64,000 nucleotides of DNA from VRUE01 sp963715625 (GTDB lineage: Bacteria; Actinomycetota; Thermoleophilia; Solirubrobacterales; 70-9): positions 620,001 to 684,000 of the forward strand of contig OY970260.1 in the NCBI GenBank assembly GCA_963715625.1, in the 5' to 3' direction. A model generated the notes under the pieces. It had not been told where the DNA came from. It did not search any database and saw nothing but the letters and a program-made list of their open reading frames with translations. A program made the position numbers and the translations under genes. Below are positions 18,115 through 26,891 of the stretch, one piece after another (within the stretch, counting starts at the first letter, position 1; every line of letters starts with the position of its first letter).

Positions 18115-18779
18115 CCAGCTGCGGCCTCGTCGGCGACCACGGTCATCTTGGCGTTCTGGACCCGGCCGGCGGGGATTAACGGGTCGCCGGTGAGGAGCCT
18201 GGCGAGGACGTCGCGCTTGTCGGGGCCGGTGACGAGCCAGACGATCTGGCGGGCCTCGGCCAGGGCCGGGTAGGTGAGCGTCATCCGGCGGTGATCCTGG
18301 TAGGCCGTCTCGGTGAGGGCGACGCGGCGGTAGGTCACGTCGAGCACCGGGTCGCCGGGGATGAGCGAGGCGGTGTGGCCGTCGGGGCCGAGGCCGAGGT
18401 GGACGCAGTCCAGCGGCGCCGGCAGCGCCTCTTCGTAATCGCGAGCGGCCGCTTCGAGGTCGCGTTGGGTCACCGGCATCGGCCGCAGCGCCACCTGGTG
18501 GTCCATCGAGAGGCCGAGGACCATGTGGGTGAGGTTGCGGTCCTCGCTGCCCGGCGAGGCGATCCGCTCGTCGACCTGGAACAGCTCGGTCTTCGCCCAC
18601 GGCATCGACTCGTCCTCGCTCAGCATCGCCAGCATCGCCCAGGGGCTGCGGCCGCCGCTCATCGCCAGCGAGAAGGCGTCGCGCTCGGCGACCGCCGCCG
18701 CGCCGGCCTCGGCGATCGTCTCGGCGGCACGGCGCGCCGCCGCCTTCTCGTCGGCGACGACCTCGATGTCGATGGGCAC
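18111..18779 (-). CDS. pgl: 6-phosphogluconolactonase
   Basis: A 222-residue DevB/SOL-type lactonase that hydrolyses 6-phosphogluconolactone in the oxidative pentose phosphate branch. Signatures are FSLAMSGGRSPWAMLAML, the FQVDERIASPGSEDRNLTHM block and HLGLGPDGHTASLIPGDPVL. It lies 14 nt after gnd on the same strand, so the two form an operon. The start ATG 18779 follows the gnd stop directly. Confidence 0.93.
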   Translation of the reverse strand: MPIDIEVVADEKAAARRAAETIAEAGAAAVAERDAFSLAMSGGRSPWAMLAMLSEDESMPWAKTELFQVDERIASPGSEDRNLTHMVLGLSMDHQVALRPMPVTQRDLEAAARDYEEALPAPLDCVHLGLGPDGHTASLIPGDPVLDVTYRRVALTETAYQDHRRMTLTYPALAEARQIVWLVTGPDKRDVLARLLTGDPLIPAGRVQNAKMTVVADEAAAG

Positions 18780-18793
18780 CTGGTCGCCCCCGC

Positions 18794-19810
18794 CTAGGAC
18801 GGTTTCTCGTCGTGGCCGCCGAACTGCTTGCGCATCGCCGAGAGCACCTTGTCGGCGAAGTCGTCGAGGCCGCGCGAGGAGAAGCGCTCGTACAGCGCCG
18901 TGGTGAGGACCGGCGCCGGAACCCCCTCGTCGATCGCCGCGATCGAGGTCCAGCGGCCCTCGCCGGAGTCTGAGACCCGGCCTGCGAAACCGGAGAGGTC
19001 GGGCGATTCCTGCATCGAGGCGGCGGTCAGGTCGAGCAGCCAGGAGCCGATAACGCTGCCCCGCCGCCAGACCTCGGCCACCTCTGGCAGGTCGAGGTCG
19101 TACTGGTAGTACTCGGGCTGCTCCATCGGCGCCGTCTCGGCGTCGGCCTCGCGCCGGACCTTGCCCGCATCGGCGTTCTCGAGGATGTTGAGGCCCTCGG
19201 CGTAGGCGGCCATCACGCCGTACTCGATCCCGTTGTGGACCATCTTCACGAAGTGCCCGGCGCCGCCCGGGCCGCAGTGCAAGTAGCCGTTCTCGGAGGC
19301 GGACGGATCCCCGGAGCGGCCCGGCGTGCGCTCGGCCGACCCGACCCCCGGCGCCAACGAGGCGAAAACCGGGTCGAGGCGCTGCACCGCCTCGTCGGGG
19401 CCGCCGATCATCAGGCAGTAGCCGCGGTCGAGGCCGAAGACGCCGCCGCTGGTGCCGCAGTCGACGAAGTCGATCTCCTGCTCGCGCAGCTTCGCCGCGC
19501 GGCGGATGTCATCGCGGTAGTAGGAGTTGCCACCGTCGACGATCGCGTCGCCGGGCTCGAGCACGGCGGCGACGTCGGCGATCGTCTTCTCGGTGATCTC
19601 ACCGGCCGGGACCATCACCCAGACCGAGCGCGGGGGACTCAGCTTCGAGGCGAGCTCCTCAAGCGAGGCAGCGCCCTCCGCACCCTCGCCGGCCAGCTCG
19701 GAGACCGCGTCGGGGTTGACGTCGTAGGCGACGATGCGGTGCCCGTCGCGCATCAACCGCCGCGCCATGTTGGCGCCCATGCGGCCGAGCCCAACCATTC
19801 CCAGGTCCAT
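18794..19810 (-). CDS. gnd: 6-phosphogluconate dehydrogenase, decarboxylating (short type)
   Basis: A 338-residue enzyme of the shorter, GndA-type class found in many Gram-positive bacteria. GLGRMGANMARRLMRDGHRIVAYD is the NAD(P)-binding fold, VDCGTSGGVFGLDRGYCLMIGG the substrate loop, and HCGPGGAGHFVKMVHNGIEYGVMAAYAEG the catalytic lysine region. It oxidises 6-phosphogluconate to ribulose-5-phosphate. The group II intron ends within about 20 nt upstream of ATG 19810, so the gene's own promoter has been displaced or replaced by intron transcription. Confidence 0.96.
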   Translation of the reverse strand: MDLGMVGLGRMGANMARRLMRDGHRIVAYDVNPDAVSELAGEGAEGAASLEELASKLSPPRSVWVMVPAGEITEKTIADVAAVLEPGDAIVDGGNSYYRDDIRRAAKLREQEIDFVDCGTSGGVFGLDRGYCLMIGGPDEAVQRLDPVFASLAPGVGSAERTPGRSGDPSASENGYLHCGPGGAGHFVKMVHNGIEYGVMAAYAEGLNILENADAGKVRREADAETAPMEQPEYYQYDLDLPEVAEVWRRGSVIGSWLLDLTAASMQESPDLSGFAGRVSDSGEGRWTSIAAIDEGVPAPVLTTALYERFSSRGLDDFADKVLSAMRKQFGGHDEKPS

Positions 19811-19862
19811 TGGTAGTCAGGGGCGCAGTACCCAAGCGGGCCTGTTTCCCCGTTCCCCTTTC

Positions 19863-19895
19863 AATCCGTGCGTGCGATTTTCCCGCACACGGCTT
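19863..19895 (-). ncRNA. Group II intron domain V
   Basis: Minus-strand bases 19895-19863 fold as the domain V hairpin. A lower stem (AAGCCGTG with CACGGATT) contains the AGC catalytic triad, then an asymmetric bulge and an upper GCG/CGC stem with a purine-rich loop. It is followed by a shorter, less regular domain VI. Its presence with the intact maturase suggests that the intron may still splice. Confidence 0.8.
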
Positions 19896-19917
19896 ACCGA
19901 TGATCTTCTTGGCATGG

Positions 19918-21300
19918 TTACGCGACCCCCGGATAGCGGACGGTGCCCATCAACTGGTGAAGGCCCAGCTCCCCGAACCACTGCCGGGTCCACGCATCGG
20001 CCTGCCCGGCGCGCAGGTTGCGGCCGTGGCGCTTGACCAGCAAGCGCTTGAGCCGCCAGGCGACGTAGCGGTCGATGGCAATGAACCTGTCGGCGGCATT
20101 CCCGGTGCGAAAGTAGTTGCCCCAGCCGCGCAGCAGAGGGTTCAGGTCCGCGATCACATCGCGGACGTCTGAGACCCCTGTGCGGTTGCGGCCGGTCTTG
20201 GCCTTGACTTTGGCTCGGATCGACTTCATCGCCCGCTTTGAGGGCCAGCGATGGAGGTAGTAGCGGCGGATGCCGCGTTCCATCAGCTTGCCCGAGGCGC
20301 GCGCTCTGAAGTGGCAGCCGAGGAAGTCAAAGCCCTCGCGGCCTTCTCTGAGGTCGACCACCTTCGTCTTGTCGGGGTGCAGCTCCAGGCCGAGGGAGGC
20401 GAGGACTTCCCTCGCCTTTGCCTCGGCCGCCCTGGCCTCGCTCTCGGTGCGACAGAGCACGACGAAGTCGTCCGCGTAGCGGACGAGCAGGCCGTTCTCA
20501 CCGCCCTGGAAGGCGAGGTCGAGGGCGTGCAGGTAGATGTTGGAGAGCAGCGGGCTAATGACCCCGCCCTGGGGCGTTCCGGCGACCGTCTGCCGGTATG
20601 CCCCCTCCTCCATCACGCCTGCGGTGAGCCACTTGCGCAGCAGCTTCAGCACCCGCCGGTCTGAGACCCGCTCTTCCACCTTCGCCATCAAGATCTGATG
20701 GTCGATGGTGGAGAAGTAGTCCCGGATGTCAGCGTCAAGCGCCCAGGTTCGACCTCGGATGAAGCCCTTGCGGAGCTCCTCCTTGGCGTCGGTGGCGGAA
20801 CGGCGGGGCCGGAAGCCGTGCGAGGCGTCTGAGAAGCCCGCCTCGAAGATCGGCTCCAGGACAAGCCGCGCCGCCTGCTGGGCGATCCTGTCGCGGACGG
20901 TGGGGATGCCGAGCGGCCGCTTGCCGCCACTGGGCTTGGGGATATCGACCCGCCTGGTTGGAGAGGGTCGATAGGTACCTTCGCGGAGGTCGCGTTGCAG
21001 CTCGGCCAGTAGCCGCTCTGCGTCGTATTCCTCCACCGCGGCGAGCGTCACTCTGTCGATGCCCGCCGCGCCCTTGTTCTTGCGCACCCGCTTCCATGCC
21101 TCCCGGAGGACGTCACCCCTCCAGATTCGGTCATGCAGGGCGTGGAAGCGGCGATCTGGGGATCGCTTGGCCGCTGCCCATAGCTTGCGTTGGAGTTCTC
21201 GCGCCTTCGGGCGGCGAGGGGTCTGAAGGACCATTTGACTCGCCTCCTGCTCGACGGGTTGGCTACCGCCGGGGTGGTTGGGTCCGCTCTTGGCGGCCAT
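19918..21300 (-). CDS. ltrA: Group II intron reverse transcriptase/maturase
   Basis: A 460-residue intron-encoded protein. Reverse transcriptase blocks include RPLGIPTVRDRIAQQAARLVLEPIFE, SHGFRPRRSATDA, the catalytic GTPQGGVISPLLSNIYLH (about 231) and YADDFVVL (about 265-268). The maturase X domain follows (RAKVKAKTGRNRTG then LNPLLRGWGNYFRTGNA). No HNH endonuclease domain is present, so target-primed transcription would depend on nascent DNA ends, as in endonuclease-less classes. It supports intron splicing and mobility. The frame is complete with no stop codons. It is not related to the low-temperature-requirement protein at 35386, which also carries the name LtrA. Confidence 0.95.
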   Translation of the reverse strand: MAAKSGPNHPGGSQPVEQEASQMVLQTPRRPKARELQRKLWAAAKRSPDRRFHALHDRIWRGDVLREAWKRVRKNKGAAGIDRVTLAAVEEYDAERLLAELQRDLREGTYRPSPTRRVDIPKPSGGKRPLGIPTVRDRIAQQAARLVLEPIFEAGFSDASHGFRPRRSATDAKEELRKGFIRGRTWALDADIRDYFSTIDHQILMAKVEERVSDRRVLKLLRKWLTAGVMEEGAYRQTVAGTPQGGVISPLLSNIYLHALDLAFQGGENGLLVRYADDFVVLCRTESEARAAEAKAREVLASLGLELHPDKTKVVDLREGREGFDFLGCHFRARASGKLMERGIRRYYLHRWPSKRAMKSIRAKVKAKTGRNRTGVSDVRDVIADLNPLLRGWGNYFRTGNAADRFIAIDRYVAWRLKRLLVKRHGRNLRAGQADAWTRQWFGELGLHQLMGTVRYPGVA

Positions 21301-21846
21301 GCCTAGCGCTTACCTCCGCGACCAGCGCGATCAAAGCGGGGGTCCTTCGCTCCCGGCGCGTTGTTCTGCGCGCCGATCTGCACTACTACGACCCCCTCGG
21401 ACTCCCGCTGCCCTCCGTCCCCTTTCGCCTTTGGCTTATGGGGCCGGTCTTTGCCCGACGCAGGGCCGGGCAGACGGGTCTCCCTTGTTCCGGACCAGGC
21501 CGTGCGCGCGTGCAACTCCCCGTACCCCGGAGGGACCCGCCGACCGTTCTCGGAGCAGGGTCGGCGGACGTGGCCTTCGCCGTGACATGAGCGGCTCGGC
21601 TCCCCCGTTGTGAATGTGACGAGGCTGAAGTCGCAGCCCGCGCGCTTGCTCCCTCCAAAGAGGCTCTCGACACCCCGCTCGGCCAGCCGCCTCTCGGCGA
21701 CAGGCTGGGGCCTGCTACCGGGCGCTCCGGCGCTTACCCGGACGGGACTCTCACCCGCAGGTCTGGTCCAGCTTGCAAGGCGCAACATGTCCCCACCCTA
21801 CGGGAGAGAGACGACGGCTGACCATCAGCGAACCGGCATGTCTGCG

Positions 21847-21894
21847 GCGTGTCTGAGCTTGAGGGGTCATATAGGCCCTTAAGCTCAGACACGC
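21847..21894. repeat. Palindrome between the intron and zwf (divergent genes)
   Basis: Arms 21847-21860 and 21881-21894 (14 bp, perfect) continue with a partly paired inner segment around the centre TCATATAG. The outer GTGTCTGAGCT arm is shared with 33657-33714, and the centre CATATAGG with 23326-23376. zwf runs away from it, so it cannot terminate zwf. Confidence 0.85.
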
Positions 21895-21921
21895 CTCGGG
21901 GGGAGATAGCCTGCGGGGCCG

Positions 21922-23325
21922 ATGGCGAATCGCGACGGAAACCGCCCCGCCGAGGCCGCAGACGTGCTGGCGATCTTCGGCATCACCGGCGACCTGGCGA
22001 GGAAAATGACCTTCCGGGCGCTCTACAAGCTCGAGGAGCGCGGCAAGCTCGGGTGCCCGATCGTCGGCGTCGCGATCGACGAGTGGTCGGTCGACCAGCT
22101 CCGCGACCACGCTCGCGAGGCGATCGCGGCCACGGTCGACAGCCCCGACGAGGACGTCTTCGGCCGGCTCGCCGCCCGCATCTCCTACGTCCAGGGCGAC
22201 TACGCCGACCCGAAGACCTTCGAACGGGTCGCGGAGGCGATGGGAGAGGCGAAGCGGCCCGTCTTCTACCTCGAGATCCCGCCCTCCCTGTTCTCGACCG
22301 TGGTCAAGGGGCTCGGCGACGCCGGCCTCACCGCGAACGCCCACGTCGTGATCGAGAAGCCGTTCGGCCACGACCTCGAGTCGGCCCGCGCCCTCAACGC
22401 GGTCCTCCGCGAGGTCCTCGACGAGCGCCAGATCCTCCGCATCGACCATTACCTCGGCAAGGAGCCGGTGATGGACATCGCCTACCTGCGCTTCGCCAAC
22501 TCGGTGCTGGAGCCGGTCTGGAACAAAGAGCACGTCTCCCACGTGCAGATGACGATCGCCGAGGACTTCGGCGTCGAGGACCGCGGCCGCTTCTACGGCG
22601 CGGTCGGGGCGATGCGCGACGTGATCCAGAACCACGCGCTGCAGGTGCTCGCCCTGGTCGCGATGGGACCGCCGACCGGGAACCACCATGACTCGATCCG
22701 CGACAAGAAGCTGGAACTCTTCAAGGCGACGCGGACGGCTGACCCGAAGCGCTACGTGCGCGGCCAGTACGACGGCTTCCTCGACGTCACCGACGTCGCG
22801 CCGGGCTCCACCACCGAGACCTTCGCCGCGGTCGAGCTGGCGATCGACAACTGGCGCTGGAGCGGCGTGCCCTTCTTCATCCGCGCCGGCAAGAACCTGC
22901 CGGTCAAGTCCTCGGAGGTGAGCGTGGTCTTCAAGCGCCCGCCGAAACTCGGGGTCGGGCCGAGCAAGCGGCCGGACCCCAACCAGATGACGGTGCGGAT
23001 CGAGCCCACCCCCGGCGCCCGCCTGCGGCTCTTCGCCAAGGAAGCGGGCGAGGACGCCTTCGAGTCGGCCGACCTCAAGGTCCTCTTCGAGAAGGTCCCG
23101 GGCGAGGAGCCGGAGCCCTACGAGCGGCTGCTCGGCGACGCGATCGCGGGCCGCCACCAGCTCTTCACCCGCCAGGACACGGTCGAAGAGACCTGGCGGA
23201 TCGTGCAGCCCCTGCTCGACGAGCCGGGGCCCGTGCATCCCTACGCGCCCGGGACCTGGGGACCGCCCGAGGCCGACAAGCTGACCCGCGGCATCTGCCA
23301 GTGGTCGGAACCCTGGCTTCCCTGA
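21922..23325 (+). CDS. zwf: Glucose-6-phosphate 1-dehydrogenase
   Basis: A 467-residue enzyme that opens the oxidative pentose phosphate branch. FGITGDLARKMTFRALYKLEERGKL is the NADP-binding fold, VVIEKPFGHDLESA and RIDHYLGKE the substrate site with the catalytic His-Lys, and FFIRAGKNLPVKSSEV the C-terminal signature. TAGCCT (21907-21912) ends 9 nt before the ATG. The hexamer together with GCGGGGC recurs before recQ (27116 on), implying leaderless transcription. Confidence 0.96.
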   Translation: MANRDGNRPAEAADVLAIFGITGDLARKMTFRALYKLEERGKLGCPIVGVAIDEWSVDQLRDHAREAIAATVDSPDEDVFGRLAARISYVQGDYADPKTFERVAEAMGEAKRPVFYLEIPPSLFSTVVKGLGDAGLTANAHVVIEKPFGHDLESARALNAVLREVLDERQILRIDHYLGKEPVMDIAYLRFANSVLEPVWNKEHVSHVQMTIAEDFGVEDRGRFYGAVGAMRDVIQNHALQVLALVAMGPPTGNHHDSIRDKKLELFKATRTADPKRYVRGQYDGFLDVTDVAPGSTTETFAAVELAIDNWRWSGVPFFIRAGKNLPVKSSEVSVVFKRPPKLGVGPSKRPDPNQMTVRIEPTPGARLRLFAKEAGEDAFESADLKVLFEKVPGEEPEPYERLLGDAIAGRHQLFTRQDTVEETWRIVQPLLDEPGPVHPYAPGTWGPPEADKLTRGICQWSEPWLP

Positions 23326-23376
23326 GGCCGACGGGCCTGAAACCCGACATATAGGCGTATCTGAGGCCCGTCGGCC
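23326..23376. repeat. Palindrome between zwf and efeU
   Basis: Arms 23326-23338 and 23364-23376 (13 bp, perfect) flank a centre with CATATAGG. The left arm begins directly after the zwf stop codon, so termination of zwf is possible. The CCGACGGG part is shared with 4662-4708. Confidence 0.8.
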
Positions 23377-23393
23377 CCGATTTGCTGGGCGTG

Positions 23394-23426
23394 CTAGGTT
23401 TGGCTTCCCTAATTAGGGGCGCCTAA
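23394..23426 (+). promoter_or_regulatory. Two adjacent DtxR/IdeR-like iron boxes before efeU
   Basis: Box one (23394-23412) matches the known 19-bp IdeR consensus at 15 positions by eye. Box two (23413-23426) is the palindrome TTAGGGGCGCCTAA. The half-sites TTAGG/CCTAA recur before efeO at 25624-25639. They lie 40-75 nt upstream of the efeU start, the expected promoter position for iron repression. Confidence 0.6.
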
Positions 23427-23467
23427 CGTCGTTCGCGCCCCCAGAGCAGAGGAAAAGACCCGAGCGC

Positions 23468-24325
23468 ATGATTCCCACCCTCGTCATCGCCCTGCGTGAG
23501 GGCGTCGAGGCCGCCCTGATCGTCGGCATCATCGCCGCCTTCCTGGTCCGGGAAGGCCGGCGCGACGCGATCAAGCAGATGTGGATCGGCGTCGGCATCG
23601 CGGTCGCGATCTGCGTCGGGATCGCCGTCCTGCTCAGGGTCGTCGGCGAACAACTCCCCCAGCGCGAGCAGGAGGGGCTGGAGACCGTGATCGGGCTGAT
23701 CGCGGTGGCTGCCGTGACCTACATGATCGTCTGGATGCGGCGCAACGCGCGCGGGATCAAGAAGGCGCTCGAGGGCAGCGCCGCGCACGCGCTGGCCCGG
23801 GGCTCGGCGATAGCGCTCGTCGCGATGGCGTTCCTCGCCGTCCTGCGCGAGGGATTCGAGACCTCCGTCTTCATGCTCGCCGCCTTCCAGGACTCGACCG
23901 ACACGACCGCGGCCGGCGCCGGGGCCGTTATCGGGCTCCTCGCCGCGATCGCGATCGGGCTGGGGATCTACCGGGGTGGCGTGCGGATCAATCTCAACCG
24001 CTTCTTCCGCATCACCGGCCTGATCCTCGTCTTCGTCGCCGCCGGGCTGCTCGCGACCTCACTGCACACCGCCCACGAGGCCGGCTGGTTCAACACGCTG
24101 CAGGGCCAGGCCCTCGATCTGACCTGGCTGGTCCAACCGGGAACCATCTCCGGCTCGCTCCTGACCGGGATGCTCGGCCTGCAGCCGACGCCGACGGTCG
24201 GCGAGGCGCTCGTCTACGTGCTCTACGCGGTGCCGATGTCGCTCTACGTGCTCTGGCCCGACCGCCTGCGGGTGCGGCGGGCGCCGGCGCGGGCTCGGCC
24301 CGCCCCTGCCGAGAGCCCCGCCTGA
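23468..24325 (+). CDS. efeU: Ferrous iron permease, FTR1 family
   Basis: A 285-residue, seven-helix permease for ferrous iron. Both iron-binding R-E-x-x-E motifs are visible: REGVEAALIVG in helix one and REGFETSVFML in helix four. It forms the EfeUOB importer with the peroxidase and the cupredoxin/M75 lipoprotein encoded downstream. Start ATG 23468 lies after an AGAGGAAAAG segment at suitable distance for ribosome binding. The iron boxes upstream imply repression when iron is plentiful. Confidence 0.93.
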   Translation: MIPTLVIALREGVEAALIVGIIAAFLVREGRRDAIKQMWIGVGIAVAICVGIAVLLRVVGEQLPQREQEGLETVIGLIAVAAVTYMIVWMRRNARGIKKALEGSAAHALARGSAIALVAMAFLAVLREGFETSVFMLAAFQDSTDTTAAGAGAVIGLLAAIAIGLGIYRGGVRINLNRFFRITGLILVFVAAGLLATSLHTAHEAGWFNTLQGQALDLTWLVQPGTISGSLLTGMLGLQPTPTVGEALVYVLYAVPMSLYVLWPDRLRVRRAPARARPAPAESPA

Positions 24326-24344
24326 TGCCGGCCCCCCGCCTGCG

Positions 24345-25577
24345 ATGACCGAGCTGACAAGACGGCGACTGCTGGCATCTGCGGGCGCCGGAGCGGCCGG
24401 CATCGGCCTGGGCGGCGCGGCCGGCTACCTGGTCGGCAGCGAGAAGGCGGAGGCCAGCGACGGCACCGGCTCGGTTCCCTTCTACGGCGACCACCAGGCC
24501 GGCATCGCGACGCCGGCGCAGGACCGCCTCCACTTCGCCGCCTTCGACCTCGTCGATACGAGCCGGGCGGGGCTGCGCGAACTGCTGCGGGAATGGTCGG
24601 CGGCGGCGGCTGAGATGACCGCCGGGCAGATGGTCGGCGACGCAAACTCCGTCCAGCTCGCCCCGCCCGACGACACCGGCGAGACGGTCGGCCTGCTGCC
24701 CTCGCGCCTGACCGTGACGTTCGGCTTCGGGCCCAGCCTCTTCGCGCGGCCCGGCCTTGGCCTGAGCCGCAAGCGCCCGCGGGCGCTGCGCGAGATCCCT
24801 CCGCTCCCGGCCGACGAGCTGAACGAAGGAGAAAGCGGCGGCGACCTCTGCGTGCAGGCCTGCTCGGACGACCCGCAGGTCGCCTTCCACGCGATCCGCA
24901 ACCTGGCCCGGATCGGCCGCGGAACGGTCGTGATGCGCTGGTCGCAGCTGGGCTTCGGCCGCACCGCGAGCACCAGCCGCAGCCAGGACACGCCGCGCAA
25001 CCTGATGGGCTTCAAGGACGGCACCGCCAACATCAAGGCCGAGGACAGCGAGGCGATGGACCGCTTCGTCTGGGTCGGCGGCGAAGGGCCGGCGTGGATG
25101 CGCGGCGGCACCTACATGGTCACCCGCCGCATCCGCATGCTGCTCGAGATCTGGGACCGCTCGGCGCTGGCCGACCAGGAGGAAACGATCGGCCGCGACA
25201 AGTACCGCGGCGCCCCGCTCGGCGGCAGCGAGGAGTTCGAGCCGCTCGACCTCGAGGCCGAGCGGGATGGCAAACCGGTCATCCCCGTCGACGCCCACGT
25301 TCGCCTCGCCTCCGCCTCCTTCAACGACGGCGAGCGGATCCTGCGCCGCGGCTACTCCTTCACCGACGGCGTCGACGAGAGCCTCGGCGAGCTCGAAGCC
25401 GGCCTCTTCTTCATCTGCTTCCAGCGCGACCCGCAACGCCAGTTCGTCGCGATCCAGCGCCGGCTCGGCTCCGCCGATGCGCTGGGCGAGTACATCAAGC
25501 ACGTCGGCAGCGCCGTCTTCGCGGTGCCGCCGGGGGCGCGCCGCGGCGGCTACGCCGGCGAGACGCTGCTCGGCTGA
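24345..25577 (+). CDS. efeB: Dyp-type haem peroxidase of the iron uptake system
   Basis: A 410-residue Dyp-type peroxidase with a twin-arginine signal (TRRRLLASAGAGAAGIG), so it is exported folded with haem. The Dyp signature GFKDGTANIKAEDS carries the catalytic Asp, and the proximal haem His lies in the C-terminal half. FICFQRDPQRQF is typical of the family end. It is thought to oxidise ferrous iron or release it from haem for EfeU. It follows efeU by 19 nt. Confidence 0.93.
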   Translation: MTELTRRRLLASAGAGAAGIGLGGAAGYLVGSEKAEASDGTGSVPFYGDHQAGIATPAQDRLHFAAFDLVDTSRAGLRELLREWSAAAAEMTAGQMVGDANSVQLAPPDDTGETVGLLPSRLTVTFGFGPSLFARPGLGLSRKRPRALREIPPLPADELNEGESGGDLCVQACSDDPQVAFHAIRNLARIGRGTVVMRWSQLGFGRTASTSRSQDTPRNLMGFKDGTANIKAEDSEAMDRFVWVGGEGPAWMRGGTYMVTRRIRMLLEIWDRSALADQEETIGRDKYRGAPLGGSEEFEPLDLEAERDGKPVIPVDAHVRLASASFNDGERILRRGYSFTDGVDESLGELEAGLFFICFQRDPQRQFVAIQRRLGSADALGEYIKHVGSAVFAVPPGARRGGYAGETLLG

Positions 25578-25623
25578 GCTCGAGCGAAACTCGACCTCAT
25601 CCCGACTCAATGCATCGGATTTT

Positions 25624-25639
25624 GTTAGGGTGCCCTAAC
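25624..25639 (+). promoter_or_regulatory. DtxR/IdeR-like iron box before efeO
   Basis: The 16-bp palindrome GTTAGGGTGCCCTAAC lies between efeB and efeO and matches box two of efeU at both half-sites. It implies a separate iron-regulated promoter for efeO. Confidence 0.6.
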
Positions 25640-25651
25640 TTAATTCAAGGC

Positions 25652-25701
25652 GCTGACTTCGCCTTTTCCGGTGCATATGGACCCATAAAGGCGAAGTCAG
25701 C
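25652..25701. repeat. Palindrome in the efeO leader
   Basis: Arms 25652-25666 and 25687-25701 (15 bp, perfect) surround the centre GCATATGG, which recurs at 33657-33714. It lies downstream of the iron box and only 24 nt before efeO, so it would be in the efeO mRNA leader rather than at an end. Confidence 0.85.
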
Positions 25702-25725
25702 AGAGACAGGGGAGATTTCGAAGCG

Positions 25726-26832
25726 ATGAGACGAAACTGGATCCGTATCGCCGCGCTTGCGGCGCTCGCGCTGCTCGCCGCCGGCTGCGGCTCCAGCGTC
25801 GACGCCCCCGCGGGAGCGAAGAAGATGGCCTTCGCGCTTACCGACGCGGGGTGCGAGCCGAGCTCGGCCAAGGCGCCGGCCGGGCCGATCACCTTCGACG
25901 TCGAAAACGTCGGCACCGCGAAGGTGACCGAGCTCGAGGTGCTCGACGGCGAAACGATCCTGGGCGAGGTGGAGAACCTCTCCGATGGGCTCTCCGGCAG
26001 CTTCTCGCTGACCCTGGAGAAGGGCGAGTACACGCTCTACTGCCCGGGCGGCTCCGACGAGCGCGGAACCCTGACCGTGTCCGGTGCGCTGAAGACGGAG
26101 AACAGCCCCGAAGTCGAAGCGGCGGTCGCCCGATACCGCGCTTACCTGGAGAAAAACACCGCTGAGCTGGTCAGCGCGACGAAGCCGTTCGTCGCCGCGG
26201 TCGAAAACGGCAAAGTCGAGGAGGCCAAGGCCCTGTACCCAGTGGCCCGGATCCGCTACGAGCGGATCGAGCCGGTGGCCGAGTCCTTCGGCAGCCTCGA
26301 CCCTCGCATCGACGCGCGCGAGAACGACGTGCCGGCGAGCGAATTCGAAGGCTTCCACCGGATCGAGAAGGCGCTCTGGGTCGACGACAGCGCCGACGGC
26401 ATGGCGCCAGTTGCCAGGCAGCTCCTCGCCGACGTCAAAGAGCTCCAGGCCAAGGTGAAGAACGTCGAGCTGCAGGCGGTGCAGATCGCCAACGGCGCCA
26501 ACGAGCTGCTCGGCGAGGTCTCGGCCTCGAAGATCACCGGCGAGGAGGAGCGCTACTCGCACACCGACCTGGTCGACTTCGAGGCCAACGTCGAAGGCGC
26601 AGAGGTCGCCTTCGAATCGGTCGAGCCGTTGCCCTCGGCCAAGGACCCGAAGCTAGCCAAGGAAATCGAAGCCAGCTTCGAAGACGTCTACGCGGCGCTA
26701 GGGCCCTACCGCCAGGGCGACGGCTTCGTCTCCTACACCGAGCTGCGCAAGGCCGACACCCGCAAGCTGGCGCAGGAAATCGACGCCCTGGCCGAGGAGC
26801 TGTCACAGGTCCCGGCTCAGATCGTGCGGTAG
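25726..26832 (+). CDS. efeO: Iron uptake lipoprotein EfeO (cupredoxin plus M75)
   Basis: A 368-residue lipoprotein: signal and lipobox LLAAGC, a cupredoxin-like domain (residues about 30-125, with YTLYCPGG near its end), then a helical M75/imelysin-like domain with the metal-binding H-x-x-E in GFHRIEKALW. It binds and presents iron (or copper for oxidation) to EfeU. GGGGAG lies 9 nt before ATG 25726. It is third in the efeU-efeB-efeO cluster, with its own iron box. Confidence 0.93.
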   Translation: MRRNWIRIAALAALALLAAGCGSSVDAPAGAKKMAFALTDAGCEPSSAKAPAGPITFDVENVGTAKVTELEVLDGETILGEVENLSDGLSGSFSLTLEKGEYTLYCPGGSDERGTLTVSGALKTENSPEVEAAVARYRAYLEKNTAELVSATKPFVAAVENGKVEEAKALYPVARIRYERIEPVAESFGSLDPRIDARENDVPASEFEGFHRIEKALWVDDSADGMAPVARQLLADVKELQAKVKNVELQAVQIANGANELLGEVSASKITGEEERYSHTDLVDFEANVEGAEVAFESVEPLPSAKDPKLAKEIEASFEDVYAALGPYRQGDGFVSYTELRKADTRKLAQEIDALAEELSQVPAQIVR

Positions 26833-26891
26833 CGCCCCACCGGCTTGGCACCGCGCTTTCGGGTGCCGGCGGGGGGCGACGTCCGGCTTGC

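Larger units (their letters stand above)
19816..21796 (-). mobile_element. Group II intron upstream of gnd
   Basis: A retroelement of about 2.0 kb on the minus strand. It holds a reverse transcriptase/maturase gene, a structured RNA lead of about 490 nt (21301-21796), and a recognisable domain V. The 5' boundary is placed at GTGGGGACAT near 21796 by similarity to the GUGYG rule. The 3' end is near 19816-19833, with either of two TAC endings possible. It lies between the palindrome at 21847-21894 and gnd. Insertion near hairpins is known for group IIC introns. Boundaries are approximate. Confidence 0.75.
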
